DNA of 64,000 nt, taken from positions 1-64,000 of the forward strand of contig LLEY01000176.1 of the NCBI GenBank assembly GCA_001414485.1, written 5' to 3'. Every line of letters starts with the position of its first letter. Within the stretch, counting starts at the first letter, position 1. Shown one piece after another: positions 12,530-24,863 of the stretch. The notes under the pieces were generated by a model. The model did no database searches. It saw nothing but the letters and a program-made list of their open reading frames with translations, and was not told where the DNA came from. The DNA is from Calycina herbarum. Its lineage: Eukaryota > Ascomycota > Leotiomycetes > Helotiales > Pezizellaceae. The position numbers and the translations under genes were made by a program.

Positions 12530-13952
12530 GCAGCCTTAAAATACTATAGTATAATATTATAAAATTAAAGGATATAGTAATAGCTTTACTATTATAAGAC
12601 TTAAAGATTTAAGAATATAATATCCTTACTCTCTAAGAGCTATAGAGGAACTCTTTTTCTCTAACTACTTATAACCTAATCCTATATATCTTTTAACTAT
12701 ACTTCTTTAAAGATTATAGAGAAGTACTAGTAAGAGTATACTTCTTTATTAATAAGAAGATTAACTTATATAAATAGATATTTATAGAATATACCTAAAA
12801 CCTAATTATACTAGAAATTACTATAATAAATAAATCTATAAATAAAATAATAAAGATTATAATATATAACGTATATAATCCTCTAAAGAGAATAGAATAT
12901 AAAACTAGCTACCTACTATAACTTTAAGTAGTACTATTAATATACTAAGACGAAGAACAGGTTATTCTAAAAGATTTTAACCTATATTATAAACTTTAGA
13001 GCTGACTAGTAATATAGGAAAGAGACCTAGAATCCGACGATCTAATATATATTACTAACGAATTTTAGCTTAGTAGTACTCTACTAGTAAATATAGTTAC
13101 TTATAATAATAAAAACGTATAAACTTATATTAACCTCTATTATAGTATATAAGATCTTATAGACAAAGTTATTATATATAAAATAGATAAGAGGATAGAT
13201 TATAACTCTAACTATCTTCTAATTATAACTTATCTAGACCTTAGAATAATAAACTAACTATAGAGAGAGATATAAGACTAGTCTAATACTAACGAGAAAG
13301 AACTCTAGAAAAGACTATTAAAAGAGCTATCTATATAACGTTCCCCTAAAACCTAGACCGTGTTAGATAGATACGTAGATAAAGTAATAACTACTATATA
13401 ATCAGCTATTAATTATGTTATACCTCTAAAGAAGTAGTCTCTAAGAGCGAGAGCTAGTTAGACGATAGAATATAAAGAGATATAAGTATAAGTTAGAAGA
13501 TTAAAACGTTAGAACAGCCGATTATATATAGAGAAGAGCTAGGAGGCCTACCGAATAGCCTATAACTAAAAGAGAAGAGTAATACGTAGATCTCTATATT
13601 AAGGATTTAGAGAGTAGATAAAAAGCGCTATAGAAAGCTTAGAGAGTATATAGAAACTAGTAAAGTAGGCTAGAAATCGAAGCAAAATAAGAGTAGTAAT
13701 AATAACTCTAATACTTAAAGATTCTATAATATAAGTTAAGTATAAAGAAGTATAAGAAAAAGTATAACTTCTTAAGATAACCTTCTTCCTAGCTCTACTA
13801 GAACCTAATCTATAGAATATAAACAAGACTATATACTAAGATTATATTCTATTCCTAGATATTATAGAGAAAGAGGTACTTTAGATAATTACTACGACGC
13901 CTCTAATAAAAGCTATAGAACTAGATAGTATAATAAACCGAATCCTTTATAC
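12530..13952 (+). pseudogene. LINE-A ORF2 endonuclease part, remnant
   Basis: The N-terminal apurinic-type endonuclease/exonuclease/phosphatase domain of the LINE polyprotein. The start reads as an LQYNI-like strand, followed by an LTLQEL segment. KDFNLYYKL stands where GDFNxHxxxW is expected (about 12,970). A later NSNYLLII segment stands for the SDH-type ending. After it come the basic linker and the segment leading to the RT domain, cut at 13,952 by Gypsy-B. Stops are at former Gln/Trp codons. Confidence 0.78.
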
Positions 13953-14281
13953 TGTTACGGACCTGGCCACCGCCGAGCACGTGACTCGCGTACGGCTGCT
14001 CGCCGGCGTCTGTAAAGCCTGCTATTCCTGGCCTGGCTTTGAACTATTCCTACCTAGGCCAGGAACCATTTCTATAAACGGATCGACATTCCTATAACTT
14101 ATCGATTCCTTAGCTATCTCTATATTATAGGACCTCTAGAAGTCTCCTCTTTCCTTCTCTTCTCTTTTGTAGCTTTAGATCTTTAATTAAACCACCTCTT
14201 ACTTCTCTAATTATCTGCTATACCTATGTATACTATAGGTAAGGATAACTACTAGAGGGCTAGCAGATTAGGTTTGTTATA
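13953..14281 (+). repeat. Gypsy-B 5' LTR
   Basis: 329 bp, beginning TGTTACGGACCTGG and ending TTTGTTATA. It aligns end to end without gaps with the 3' LTR, and the differences I see are C/T and G/A transitions. Confidence 0.95.
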
Positions 14282-14500
14282 TTATCTAAAGCTCCCTTCT
14301 TCTCTCTATTTACTACTGCTCCTAGGAAGGATTAGAATATCTGTTACGATTCTAATACGACATCTACAGTCTATATAGACTGCCTATAGATGCCACCGGC
14401 GCCTTATATAGCCCCGCGTACCCGCGCCCACCACCGCGTATAAGAGCCTAGGGCTCTTCTACCTATACCCTCTATCCTTATAACTGAGTCGTCTACAACG

Positions 14501-15530
14501 ATGTCTGCCGACTAGCCTACGGACGCTTAACAGCTCGCTATAGCCCTAGAACAGGTCCGCCTACTGTGAGAATAACTAGACGACGTCTATACCTCTCTGT
14601 GAGAGAATACCCTGTCTAAAACTAGATAACATAGGTCGTTTACAGTTAAGCTTAAGGATACTAAGCCCCTAACAGATAGCTCGTCTCTAACCTTCGATAA
14701 CTAGAAGATCTAGATTAAGGACAAGTTCCTTATTAACGCCTCTATGTTTAAGCTAGAGGAAGCAAAGATAGCTTACGTTTTTAACTATATAGCTGATATT
14801 ACTTAGAAGTATCTCATACCCTGTTACTAGAAGGGACCTAAGCCGTTTTAGTCTGTAAAAGAAATAATTACATATCTTATAGATATCCTAGAGAACCTGT
14901 TTAAAGCGTAGGACGTCTATATCGAATTCTGCTAGCTCGTTATAAGAGATAACGAGACTTTCGTAACCTTCTATACTCGCTTCTTATACCTTACAGGCAC
15001 TAGACGGATCCCGACAGACGACTTACAGCCCGACTTATATAACAAGCTTACGCTACCTCTACAACAGTCCGTCTTACCATTCTTAGACGTCCTGCTTACA
15101 AGTACAGCCCTAGTAAACAAGTGTCGACTTGTTAACAAGAACTTACGAAGACTTTAGCTCTGTAGAAGCAACTTATAGACCGCTTGTCTCATCCCCCGGC
15201 CTACAACTGCTACTACTACCTCCCGTCTAGCTAGAACTTTCACTACTACTTAAACTACGTTCTATATAACCTCCCCTACCCTGGCCCCCCGCCTTTACAG
15301 ACTATTACGTAAACTAACGCCTGTCTATAAGGAACCGGACGACGTCTACTTCAAGTATAAGAGGACTAGGCACTATGCCCGTAAATGCCCTAAGAACTCT
15401 AAGCCTATTACAGACGTCAATAAGCTTGTGAAGCCTACGTCTAACTTAGAATAGTTGGAAAACGACCAAGTCTAGGGAAAGTCTCCCCTCTAGGCTTGCT
15501 TTACCGAGGTCCTAGCCAGTTAGCTATTAA
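14501..15530 (+). pseudogene. Gypsy-B gag, RIP-broken
   Basis: The capsid/nucleocapsid protein of Gypsy-B. It opens with ATG at 14,501 (MSAD, then TAG). A capsid-like region follows at about 14,690-15,150. A zinc knuckle sits at about 15,345-15,395, read as YFKYKRTRHYARKCP, with two knuckle cysteines now Tyr and the glycine now Arg. The frame is interrupted by many TAG/TAA codons at former Trp/Gln positions, so no full protein can be made. Confidence 0.85.
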
Positions 15531-15539
15531 TCTAAGTTA

Positions 15540-18500
15540 GCTACTTAGAGGAAAACAGTTCATAGTCTCTTATAACTTAGTTTTTAATAGATATAGATTT
15601 AAAACCTCTGCTCTAGCTAATACTAGAGTAAACAGCTTTGTACTTATTAGTATAAAGTTCGCTTAGGGGCTAGCTCGCTTCTTCCCTTTAACTATTTATA
15701 CTCTTCCTACTCCTATTACAGTTCGTAGCTTCGACGGACAGAGTCGACAGTCCATAGACTGCTATATTATTCTTTACTTATATATAGACGGCTATAAATA
15801 GTATAACGTCTCTATGGTCCTCCTTAATACTGGCTATTAGGACCTTATTCTTAGGCGTATATGGTTTAACTAGCTTAACGTATAACTTAACCCTCGCCAG
15901 CGACGACTTATATAGCCCGCAGATCTCCCTCTTTCTCCTAACCTTGTCTAGCTACGCTTCCTAGATCCTAGGATCTTATAGACTTAGCCCTTAAACCTAG
16001 ATCACTAAGCTGACGCGGATCGCCGCGATTAGGCCTTAGAAGAACAGGTTGTACGCAAATACTAGGAAGACTTACAACTGTTTATAAGCCTTGTTAACGA
16101 GCTGCTAGTCCCTCGGATCCTGGCACGCCCGCTTACTACACCCCTGGCCGTACGTCATAGTAAGTACTAGGACCGCTAAAACAACTTACGAAATATAAAC
16201 CGTGCCCTTATAGGTTTAGATATCTATAAAGCCTCTATAGCGCGCCTGAAACGTGTATGCCTCGACCTGCCACTGGTAGACATTGCTATTATCGGTGTTA
16301 CTATATACTACCGTAACCTATAAGATACTAAAGCTACGGCCTTTAGTACCTCTCTTTATAAGATCGATTACTTAATAGAAAAAAAACTTACGGATTAAAA
16401 AGACGACTTACAGGTCTAAGAAAGCCTTTCCAGAGCTTACTAGGATCTCGTAGACGTTTTCTCCAAAGCTGCGTCTGATACTCTTCTCCCTCGTCGCCTG
16501 TACGACTATAAGATCGAACTTATAGACGGGAACGTAGACGACTTATCCTATAGCCCTCTCTGCTACCAGTTAATAGACGAGCTTCAGGCTATAAAACAAT
16601 ACCTTATTAAGAACTTTTATAAAGGTTTTATTAAGGCTAGCTAAGCCCTCTTTACGGCTCCGATTCTCTTTATTAAGAAGTCTAACGGCTCTCTACGGTT
16701 CTATATTAATTACTATAAGCTGAATAACCTAACTTATAAGGACTAGTATCCTCTTTTATTAATCGACGAAACTCTTACTTATCTAGGTAAGGCTTACATC
16801 TTTATAAAGCTAGATATATAATAAGCTTTTCACTAGATTCGGATTAACCCTAAGTCTAAGGAACTAACAACGTTCTAGACCTGTTACGAAGCCTATAAGT
16901 ATAAAGTTATGCCTTTCGGACTAACTAACGGACCTGTAACATATTAACGGTTTATAAACGACGTACTCTTCGACTATTTAGACGACTTTTATACTGTCTA
17001 CTTTAACGATATTCTTATTTACTCCGAGAACGAGCTAGACTATTAGGAACACGTCTATAAGGTCCTTTTACAGCTTTGTAAAGCTAGCTTATAAGCTGAT
17101 ATTAAGAAATCTGAGTTTAACGTTACTTATACGAAGTACCTAGGCTTCTACGTAAGTACTAATAGGATTGAAGTAGACCTAGAAAAGATAGAAACGATCT
17201 ATAACTAGGAACGCCCTATTATAGTCTATAGTATTTAGTCCTTTCTTAGCTTTTATAACTTCTACTAGAAGTTTATTTTCAACTATAGACGAGTCGTACG
17301 CCCGTTAATAGCCCTAACTCGTAAAGACCAGCCGTTTTAGTAGACACCTGCTTATTAGAACGCCTTCTCTAAGCTAAAGGCCTAGCTTATTAATATATCT
17401 CTTCTTATATACTTTAATCTATAATACAAGTCTATAGTTAAGACTGATTCCTCTGACGGCGTCCTTAGCGGTATACTCCTTCAGTTATAGCCGAGTCAAG
17501 AGTGGTACCTTATAACTTACTTCTCTAAGATAATAATACCTGCTAAAATTAACTACCCGATTTACAATAAAGAGATACTAGCTATTATACGTTCTCTAGA
17601 AGCCTAGAGACCTAAGCTTAAAAGGTCTCTATATCAGATACAGGTCGTTTTAGACTATAAAGCTCTTAAATACTTTATAACAACTAAAGCCTTATCTAGC
17701 CAACAAGCCCGCTAGGCTAAAACCCTCTCTCGATTTAACTTCCTACTTACTTATAAGCCTAGTAGCCAGAATCGAGCGGATTCCCTTACTCGCCGAGACT
17801 AAGAAGTAGATAGTTAAATAGCAATAAAGATATCTACTCGTATATAAGCCCTCTTACAGCCTGAGAATCTCAACTCACGGATTATTACAAACCTAGACTT
17901 AGACCCTTCTATAGATATTACACCTGTTAGAGTAGCCGACGGACTATACAACTTAATTAACAATATCCTATAAACTAATCGTACGAGTACAGGCCTTAAC
18001 ACTCTCCGCTAGTACGCTACAGACGAACGCCCCGGCTAGACAACTTATAACAGCCTCCTACTATACTAAGAACGGCTTATCCTACCTAAGGACGACGATC
18101 TCAAAGTACGCTTACTAAGCGAGGTTCACAATCAAGTCTCAGTAGCCTACCCTAGACAATCTAAGACCCTAAAGCTAGTTACAGACCGCTACTACTAGCT
18201 ATACCTTCGTTCGGATATACAACGATTCGTCTATAACTACTAGACCTGCCGTCGCTCTTACGTACCGCGAGACCGCCCCCCTAGACTCCTCAACCCCTTA
18301 CCTATCCCAGATCGTCTATAGTAATATATATTAGTTAATTTTAAGGAATTCCCTCCTAATAAGTCTAGGATAGATATAATTATTGTCTTTATCTACTGGC
18401 TAAGTAAGAGATCTATCTCTATCCCTTACCTAAAGACTATAGATGTAAAAAAGACTACACAGATCTACCTCGACCGTATATAGTGCTATTATAGACTGTC

Positions 18501-19535
18501 AGATACTATTATCTCTAACCGCGGTCTGTAATTCGTCTTAGAGTTCTAGTAAGAGTTTAACTAGATCCTAGAGACTAAGATTAAGCTATCTATAGCCGTA
18601 TATATATAAACCAACGGTCAAACTAAGAATATAAACTAGTGGATTAACTAACGCCTTCGCTTGTTTATAAACTACTATTAGGATAACTAGTCTAAACTAA
18701 TACCGATTATAGACTACGCTTAAGCTACACTTCCCTAGGACTCAACGACTCTTCCGCTTATATAAATCGAGCTTAGTTACGTGCTATATACCAGCTTTAA
18801 TTAGGTCTGCTAGAGCCCGGAAGAGCTAATAAGCGTCTGTAAACAGCTTTTATAAGACGAAGCAGTTGTATATATAACCCGTATATACAGTGCCTAGGAA
18901 ACCGCCCGTAAGAGAATCGAGGCTACTTAGGAACGCTAGCGTAAGCAAGTAAACAAGCACCGGCGACTAGTAGACTTTGCTATAGGTAACAAGGTCTATA
19001 TATCGACAAAGACGTAGAATATAGACCGCCTAAGCTGTAAGCTTGACCAGCAGATAGCTAGTCCGTATACAGTCTTAGAAAAGGTTAGAAACGCTTTCTA
19101 GGTTAACCTGCCTCCGACAATTAAAATATAGCCTATAATCTCTATAAATAAGCTTCGCAAAGCTTCTAACAATCCACTACTAGGCTAGCTATAAAAACCA
19201 GGACTACCTATTATAGTTAATAGGTATAACGAATAAGATATAGACCAAGTACTAGCCTCTAGAAGCTATTATAGAAAATTATAATACCAGGTTTAATAAG
19301 TATAAAGCAAGCCAGACCCGGCCTAGTACCTAGCTTCTGACTTTATAAGCTGCCTATATAAGCTTCAAGAGTTTCACACTCTAAATCCTTCTCTTCCAAG
19401 GCCTCCTAGGTACTTAGTAGAATAGTTATAAAGCTAGGAAGATAGTATAGACGAGCTGGAATATCATGAGGACGAGGATAAATTACCTGTAGAGTAGTAG
19501 GTTCAGAGCTCGTAGGCGAGCTCTACTTAAAGGGG
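15540..19535 (+). pseudogene. Gypsy-B pol (protease, RT, RNase H, integrase, chromodomain-like), RIP-broken
   Basis: The polyprotein remnant. The RT at about 16,500-17,150 contains LRFYINYYKLNNLT, a KLDIQQAFHQIRI-like block with one stop, VMPFGLTNGP, and YFNDILIYSEN where YxDDILIYS is the norm. RNase H at about 17,280-17,800 includes a VKTDSSDGVLSG block. The integrase at about 18,100-18,800 has the Cys pair of its zinc finger, a VFIYQLSKRS core and an ISNRGLQF block. The C-terminus at about 19,230-19,420 resembles a chromodomain, with a VLASRSYYRKLQYQV stretch. Stops are nearly all TAG/TAA. The Asp-to-Asn change in the YxDD box would itself inactivate the enzyme. Confidence 0.9.
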
Positions 19536-19542
19536 GGGGTAA

Positions 19543-19871
19543 TGTTACAGACCTGGCCACCGCCGAGCACGTGACTCGCGTACGGCTGCTCGCCGGCGTC
19601 TGTAAAGCCTGCTATTCCTAGCCTAGCTTTAAACCATTCCTACCTAGGCTAGGAACCATTTCTATAAACGGATCGACATTCCTATAACTTATCGATTCCT
19701 TAGCTATCTCTATATTATAGGACCTCTAGAAGTCTCCTCTTTCCTTCTCTTCTCTTCTATAGCTTTAGATCTTCAATTAAACCACCTCTTACTTCTCTGA
19801 TTATCCGCTACACCTGTGTATACTACAGGTAAGGATAACTACCAGAGGGCTAGTAGATTAGGTTTGTCACA
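19543..19871 (+). repeat. Gypsy-B 3' LTR
   Basis: 329 bp, starting TGTTACAGACCTGG and ending TTTGTCACA, so the terminal CA is intact here. Followed directly by the TATAC target duplication. Confidence 0.95.
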
Positions 19872-22440
19872 TATACTACTACTATCTAAATAGCTCTATA
19901 CCTTATAAGGATATTTAACTAAAGTCTTTACCTAGAATACTACCTAATACATTTCTAGTAGTCTATAACGATTATCCTCTATAAGTCTAGTAAAGACGAC
20001 TATACTATACTTAAGGTATATTAACTAATTATATTAATAAATATAATAGATAAGATTATAAACGCTATTATTACAAAGAGAATCAGTTATATAATAGAGG
20101 TATACTAACTACTTCTAAGTACTTATATAGGAGGACGGAAGAGAAGGTTAACAGAGTACGCTATCTATACTATTATTAAAAAGATTTATATAGCTTAGAA
20201 TTCACCTAAGCCACAGGTAGTAAGCCTTCTCCTACTCGACGTCTTAGAGGCGTTTAACAACGTTTTATATACAAGGCTGTTTTATAACCTACGTAAGCGT
20301 AGAATAGACGAAAGAACGATTAGATAAATAGCTAGCTTTTTAATAGACTAGAACATAGTTATAACCTTTAACGTATTTAAATTAAATACCTACTAAATAA
20401 CGACAGATATTTCTTAAGAGTTACTACTCTCGTCTATATTATACCTATACTATAATACTAATCTAATCAACATCTATAATTAAGAAAACAATACTCTTAT
20501 AATAGAATATATTAATAATATTATAATCTTATAGTAGGAAAGCTTAATAAAAGAGATATATAAAAGCCTAGAAAGGATAATAGAATAGACTATAATATAA
20601 GTAAAGAGATATATATTAGTATTTGTCTTAAGTAAATTCTAACTTACTTACTATATAAGAAAGTAATAAATACTAAATATAGATATAAACTATAAAATAT
20701 AAATAGACTAGATAGAAGTCTACTCTTAACTAAGTTATAAATACCTAGGTATTATACTCGACATAGTATTAAACTAGAAATAATATATCTAAGATATTAG
20801 AATAAAAGTATCGAATTCTATTAGTATACTAGCTAGTCTAGCCGGCTCTACATAGGGAATAGGAATTACTAAACTTAGAAGAATCTATTAGATAGTAGTT
20901 ATCTCGTAGATAATATATAGCTATTCTATATAGTCAGTTATTTAGGAACATAGAGAAGGTTATACTATAGAAATAATTAATTCTCTTAAAAGACTTTAAG
21001 CAAAAGCAGCTAGAACTATAGAAGAGGCGTATAAAGTAATATTAGGTCTAGCTCTTAACGTAGAACTCTATCTCCTCTTTATAGAACAGTAGATCTAGAA
21101 GACTAGTACTAAGATAGTTAGAAGAATCCTCGCTATAGATAAGATACTAGCTTTAAAAGAGTTCTATTCTAATAATTTAAATCAAAGAAGCTAGGGACTA
21201 TATATAAGTTTACTAAGACATATTTATAGACGTCTATATCTACGTCGAGGTATATTAATCATAGAATAAGAGATAATCCTACTATATATCGTACTACTAT
21301 AGTAGTAAGGACTAAGTATAACTATTATACTAGACGTAGAAATAGTAAAGACGTAATATAAGAACTTCTTAAAGCACCTCTTAAATAGTATCTTTATCTA
21401 TACTAATAAAAGCGGCATAGATAATTATATAGAGGCTACTATAATATCGCCTCTAACTAAATATATAAGGATAGTATATATAGGAAATAGTAAAACGTCA
21501 ACAGTATACGCTATAGAACTTTAAGAAATTAAGCTAGTTCTATAGATCGTAGTCTAGGACTAAGAGAGTAGGAACAAAAGAAACAAAGTAGTTATCTTCA
21601 TAGATAATCAAGCAGCTATTAGAACACTTCAGCACCTAACCAGTAGATCAGGCGCGTACGTAGCTATTAAGGTAGTAGCTCTAATAGACAAGCTATAGAA
21701 GAACCACGGAATCTAGGTTAAGATAAGATAGATACCAGCCTATATAGGTATCTAAGGAAATAAAGCAGCAGATAAGACAGCTAAGAGTATAGCGAAATTA
21801 TAATTAGAAGAGAACTAAGGAAACCTAAACGTCGTTTAAACTAAGATATACTACTTATAAGCAACTCTAAAGACATAGATTATAAGACAGATAAGAGCTA
21901 AGTAGGTATATAAGTAGAATCTAGAACTAAGAGAGAGAGCTATATATAAATATACTTAGAAGCTAATATATAAGATCCTACGTCTCTACCGGAGGCTAAA
22001 GAAGTAGTAAAGCTCTCTACTAATCTAGATATATATAGAAAAGATCAGATTAAGAGATTTCCTCTAAAAGAGAAACGTACCTAGGTATAACGATCTAGGA
22101 TATAAATATAGAAAGAGAAGACAAACTATAGGATATATTATATTAAGATATTAAAAATTTAAAGACCTACAACTAAGGGAAGTTAGAGAGAGAAGGTAGT
22201 TAGACTTAAAAGTAATCTTAAGCGAGTTAAAAACAGCTATAAAGGTAATAAGATTTATAGAATAGATATAACTCCTTAGGCAATTTAGGAGTTATAGTAT
22301 AGTATAAAAAGACAAAGCGGAACGCTAGCAGGAGACTAAAGATATAAGAATATAAGATAGCTAGTAGAAGTAGTAGCTAAGGAACCTAATATACTCTAAA
22401 AAGAACAAGTAAAACACTTCTTTTATACTATATATATATA
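19872..22440 (+). pseudogene. LINE-A ORF2 continued: RT, RNase H and C-terminal zinc finger (RIP-broken)
   Basis: The continuation of LINE-A ORF2 after the Gypsy-B insertion. RT motifs at about 20,210-20,560: LLLLDVLEAFNNV (for the LDxxxAFD block), an SSILYLYYNTNL block and EYINNIIIL (for the YxDD box). RNase H at about 21,390-21,780: FIYTNKSGID, VIFIDNQAAIR, and IPAYIGI followed by GNKAAD. About 22,105-22,160 is the terminal CCHC-like finger (YKYRKRRQTIGYIILRYQKF, Cys and His lost). The LINE fades at about 22,440, where normal base composition returns. Confidence 0.85.
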
Positions 22441-22483
22441 GTTATAGATAGAAGCCAGACCGTCTAGTGGAGGAGGCTGCTAG

Positions 22484-22592
22484 TCACTATATAGTGATAA
22501 AGTGAAGTACGCTTGCCAAATGCGGTAAGCGTACTTCGGCAGCTGCGCCGAAGCTGGACCACTCCGGCATAGCCGCCCTACGGCGGGCGGCT
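22484..22592. repeat. Island of four consecutive perfect inverted repeats
   Basis: Four hairpins lie in 109 bp. TCACTATATAGTGA (22,484-22,497) is a 14-bp palindrome. GAAGTACGCTT / AAGCGTACTTC (22,504-22,514 and 22,527-22,537) has 11-bp arms. CTTCGGC / GCCGAAG (22,534-22,540 and 22,547-22,553) overlaps its end. AGCCGCCC / GGGCGGCT (22,571-22,578 and 22,585-22,592) has 8-bp arms. The DNA is not RIP-mutated and sits between LINE-A and the Copia fragment. It may be the terminus of a small transposon, since Fot-C TIRs also carry AGTACGC/AAGCGGT-like words, but no partner end was found. Confidence 0.7.
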
Positions 22593-22605
22593 GGAACCGA
22601 GTATG

Positions 22606-22626
22606 AATAAATCAATCAATCAATCA
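22606..22626. repeat. Short (ATCA)n microsatellite
   Basis: About five ATCA-type units directly before the Copia homology. The ATG at 22,603 just upstream opens a frame through the microsatellite into the Copia segment and is not a natural start. Confidence 0.75.
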
Positions 22627-22977
22627 CTATCAACGTGTGAAGCTGAATACTCTGCTCAAACGCAGGCAGCGAAGGAGGCTATATGGCTACGTCAACTCAT
22701 GAGGTCTTTGAATCCTATCGACAACATCCCTTATGCTACGATTATTTATTGTGACAACCAGGGAGCCATTGCTTTGGCAAAAGATCCTCGATTCCACCCT
22801 CGCACAAAGCACATCGCAGTTCAAGTTCACAAAATTCGCGAGTGGATTGCGGATAAGGAGGTTGAATTAGAGTATATCTCAACGGCAAAACAGGTGGCTG
22901 ATGGACTAACAAAGCCACTACCAAAAGCACCATTTGAGGATTTCAGAAGCGCGCTAGGACTAGAATGTTGGCGATAA
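22624..22977 (+). pseudogene. Copia RNase H C-terminal fragment
   Basis: The C-terminal part of a Ty1/Copia polyprotein, RNase H of the RT_Ty1 type. The conserved blocks are present and unmutated: SLSTCEAEYSAQ, KEAIWLRQLM, IYCDNQGAIALAK, HPRTKHIAVQ, and VADGLTKPLP before the stop at 22,975-22,977. The frame is intact, but everything upstream of RNase H is missing, so this is a fragment. Downstream, 22,978-23,160 probably includes Copia 3' sequence, but no LTR ends were found. Confidence 0.88.
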
Positions 22978-23166
22978 TGGTGGATAGAGAATTTGTCTGT
23001 TTACTTGGCTGGAAAGGAAGGGTATATCAATGCTGGCTGGTCTTTTCATTTCTCCTACTGTCACTCTCTTGATATTCACTTCTCTGGTGTTCATATCATG
23101 GCTGGTGTTGAGATGTGACCCACTTTTCATGGTGTTACTTGGGAGGAGTCTTCTTGGCTTCAAATG
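22978..23166. other. Non-coding junction between Copia and LINE-B fragments
   Basis: T-rich normal DNA without a recognisable gene. A perfect hairpin, CCCCTCC / GGAGGGG with a 6-base loop, lies just beyond it at about 23,187-23,206, at the broken 3' edge of LINE-B. Confidence 0.4.
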
Positions 23167-23167
23167 T

Positions 23168-24858
23168 CTATATATGTAGCCCTCCCCTCCTTCTTTGGAG
23201 GGGTACCGAATTCAGATGTTCAGCCAAAACCTTGTATATTTCAACAGCTGTGCGGGCGGATTTGATGGCTCTGATTTGACAGTCTTGCCCTGGGTGATCT
23301 GATGTAGTTTTCAGCCTCCATAAACCTGCCTGGTTATCAGAGTAAATGTGGAAATCCAGTCCTGGTTTCGCGTGCTTGGCGGCGTATTTCATTGCTAGCG
23401 TGGCTCCTTCCAGTTCCCCGTTGTAGACGAGCTTGTTTGGGCCGATGTTGACTTTCTTTTCGCAGTGAGTTATGCTTGATTGTGGGGATACTACTGATAA
23501 ACCCACGCCTATGCCTCGGCTGTTTTCAGTTGCTGTAGAGGAAGCGTCTGTGTATACAAAAATACTGTTGTCGGGGTTGTTCTGGAGTAAAAGGAGGTGG
23601 AGTTTTGCTTCTTCTTCCTTTGACAGTTTGCTGATATTTACTTGATACAGGGTTTCTCTTTCCCATGGAGGAAAATAGAAGTGGCGTAGTTGTTCAAGGT
23701 CTTCAAGGTCGTACAAGTTGCTAATAGAGCTGTGGATTCGTTGAAGTTGGGGAATGGCTGGCTTCTTTTTCCTTGGAGTTGCTTGAGTATTGAGAATCTT
23801 GTCGATGGCGATGTTGACTGGGTGTGCTGGTGAGAGTTTCAGAAGTCGGAGAGCATACACTCTCAGGGAGGAGGAGAGGCGGACTTCGGGAGGCGGGAGG
23901 GCGCTTTCTACTTCTATTGGGAGGATAGGAGCGGTTTTGAAGACGCCTAATATCTTCCTAATTGCAAGGTTTTGGAGTTTTTGGAGTGGAGTGGTGAATT
24001 GGGCTTGGCCTCGCCACCAAATAGCGGATCCATAGTCGGCAATACTTGTGACACATGCTGTGTACAGCTGTCGGAGTGCAAAGGGGGTAAAGCCTTTGGA
24101 GTTGTTTGCAAGTCTTGACATTCTGAAAAACGCGCCTCTGGCTTGTGCTACCTTGGCAGCGACGTGATGCTTGAAAGATAGTGATGGGTCAAAATAGATG
24201 CCAAGCCACTTGATGCTTTGTTTTGGGTGGACTGTCTGTTGGTTTAGGAGATTTAGAGTGAATTCTTCTGTGTTTGATTTCGTCCAGTGTATAAGCTCTG
24301 TCTTGTCGAGGTCAAATGCGATGCTGTTCTCGTCTGCTAGTTTGTAGAGCTTGGTGGCTTCTGCTTCTAGTCTTTTAATATTGTTTTTGAGATAGCGAGA
24401 GGCTGTTGTAAGAGAGATATCGTCGACATAGGAGATCCAGGTAACTGTAGTAGACTTGAAAAGGTCGCGAATGTAGATAAGAAAGAGGATTGGGGAAACA
24501 GGGCTGCCTTGTGGTACCCCAGAGTTGTTAGGCGAGAATTCTTGGATTTGACCGTCAAAAGCAAGTCGTAGCATACGTTGGTTAAGGAAAGTTGCTACCC
24601 ATGCAATTAGGTTAGTAGGGAGTTTCAATTTTTAGAGGATCTTGTAAAGCCGTTGCTTAGCTACGTGATCGTAGGCCCCTTTGACATCGATGAACAGGGT
24701 AGAAGCTTTCCACCCGTACTTCTTGTGGTTTTCGACTTCATTTGTAAGCAAAAGGCCAGCGTCGATGGCGGACTTTTTGAGTCTTCCCCCTATTTGTGAG
24801 GGGTGAAGCAGGTCTGTAGTCTCTGCGAGGTGGCTGAGGCGTTGTGCTATAATTCTGT
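23168..24858 (-). pseudogene. LINE-B ORF2: reverse transcriptase and partial RNase H
   Basis: The RT begins with NRIIAQRLSHL and SQIGGRLKKSAID, then LFIDVKGAYDHV (catalytic Asp). An in-frame TAA follows at 24,632-24,634. Beyond it the frame continues with GVPQGSPVSPILFLIYI, YVDDISLTT (catalytic YxDD intact) and the thumb region. RNase H starts with FVYTDASS and has YSDNQAGLW. The protein ends early at 23,168 with an unrelated tail, so the last part of RNase H and the terminal zinc knuckle are missing. The codon after the TAA is TTG, so no natural restart exists. The element is dead through the stop, the truncation and the two insertions. Confidence 0.9.
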
Positions 24859-24863
24859 TGTGC

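Larger units (their letters stand above)
10860..13952 (+). mobile_element. LINE-A (Tad1-like non-LTR retrotransposon), 5' part, RIP-mutated
   Basis: The 5' section of a LINE that continues at 19,872 after a Gypsy-B insertion. About 10,950-12,450 is ORF1 (gag-like) and about 12,530-13,952 is the start of ORF2. The 5' end is set only by where LINE-like coding sequence fades, since 10,662-10,860 holds nothing recognisable. All frames carry RIP-type TAA/TAG stops. Two TATAC copies, at 13,948-13,952 and 19,872-19,876, mark the interruption. Confidence 0.82.
13953..19871 (+). mobile_element. Gypsy-B: complete Ty3/Gypsy element with perfect 5-bp TSD
   Basis: A complete 5,919-bp LTR retrotransposon with two 329-bp LTRs, flanked by identical TATAC (13,948-13,952 and 19,872-19,876). 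It sits inside LINE-A ORF2, so it is younger than that LINE. Gag begins at an ATG at 14,501. Protease, RT, RNase H, integrase and a C-terminal chromodomain-like segment follow in the usual Gypsy order. It is less heavily RIP-mutated than its surroundings, since some CA and TG remain, but gag and pol are broken by many TAG/TAA codons. A G-rich polypurine run lies just before the 3' LTR (about 19,531-19,538). Confidence 0.95.

Noticed and set aside
17814..18002. Minus-strand 62-codon frame in Gypsy-B
   Set aside because: Antisense of the RNase H-integrase junction of Gypsy-B pol.
22603..22623. ATG at 22,603 as the start of a 124-residue protein
   Set aside because: The first seven codons translate an ATCA microsatellite. 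Family homology begins at 22,624, so this is a truncated Copia polyprotein, not a gene start.
10670..22637. Shared ACTATCAACGTGT at about 10,672 and 22,625 suggesting one Copia copy split by later insertions
   Set aside because: Thirteen bases can recur by chance at this scale, and the sequences diverge immediately on both sides. Only the 22,625 site is in Copia coding frame.
23790..24035. Plus-strand frame opposite the LINE-B reverse transcriptase
   Set aside because: Shadow of the minus-strand RT, whose motifs and codon use explain the sequence.
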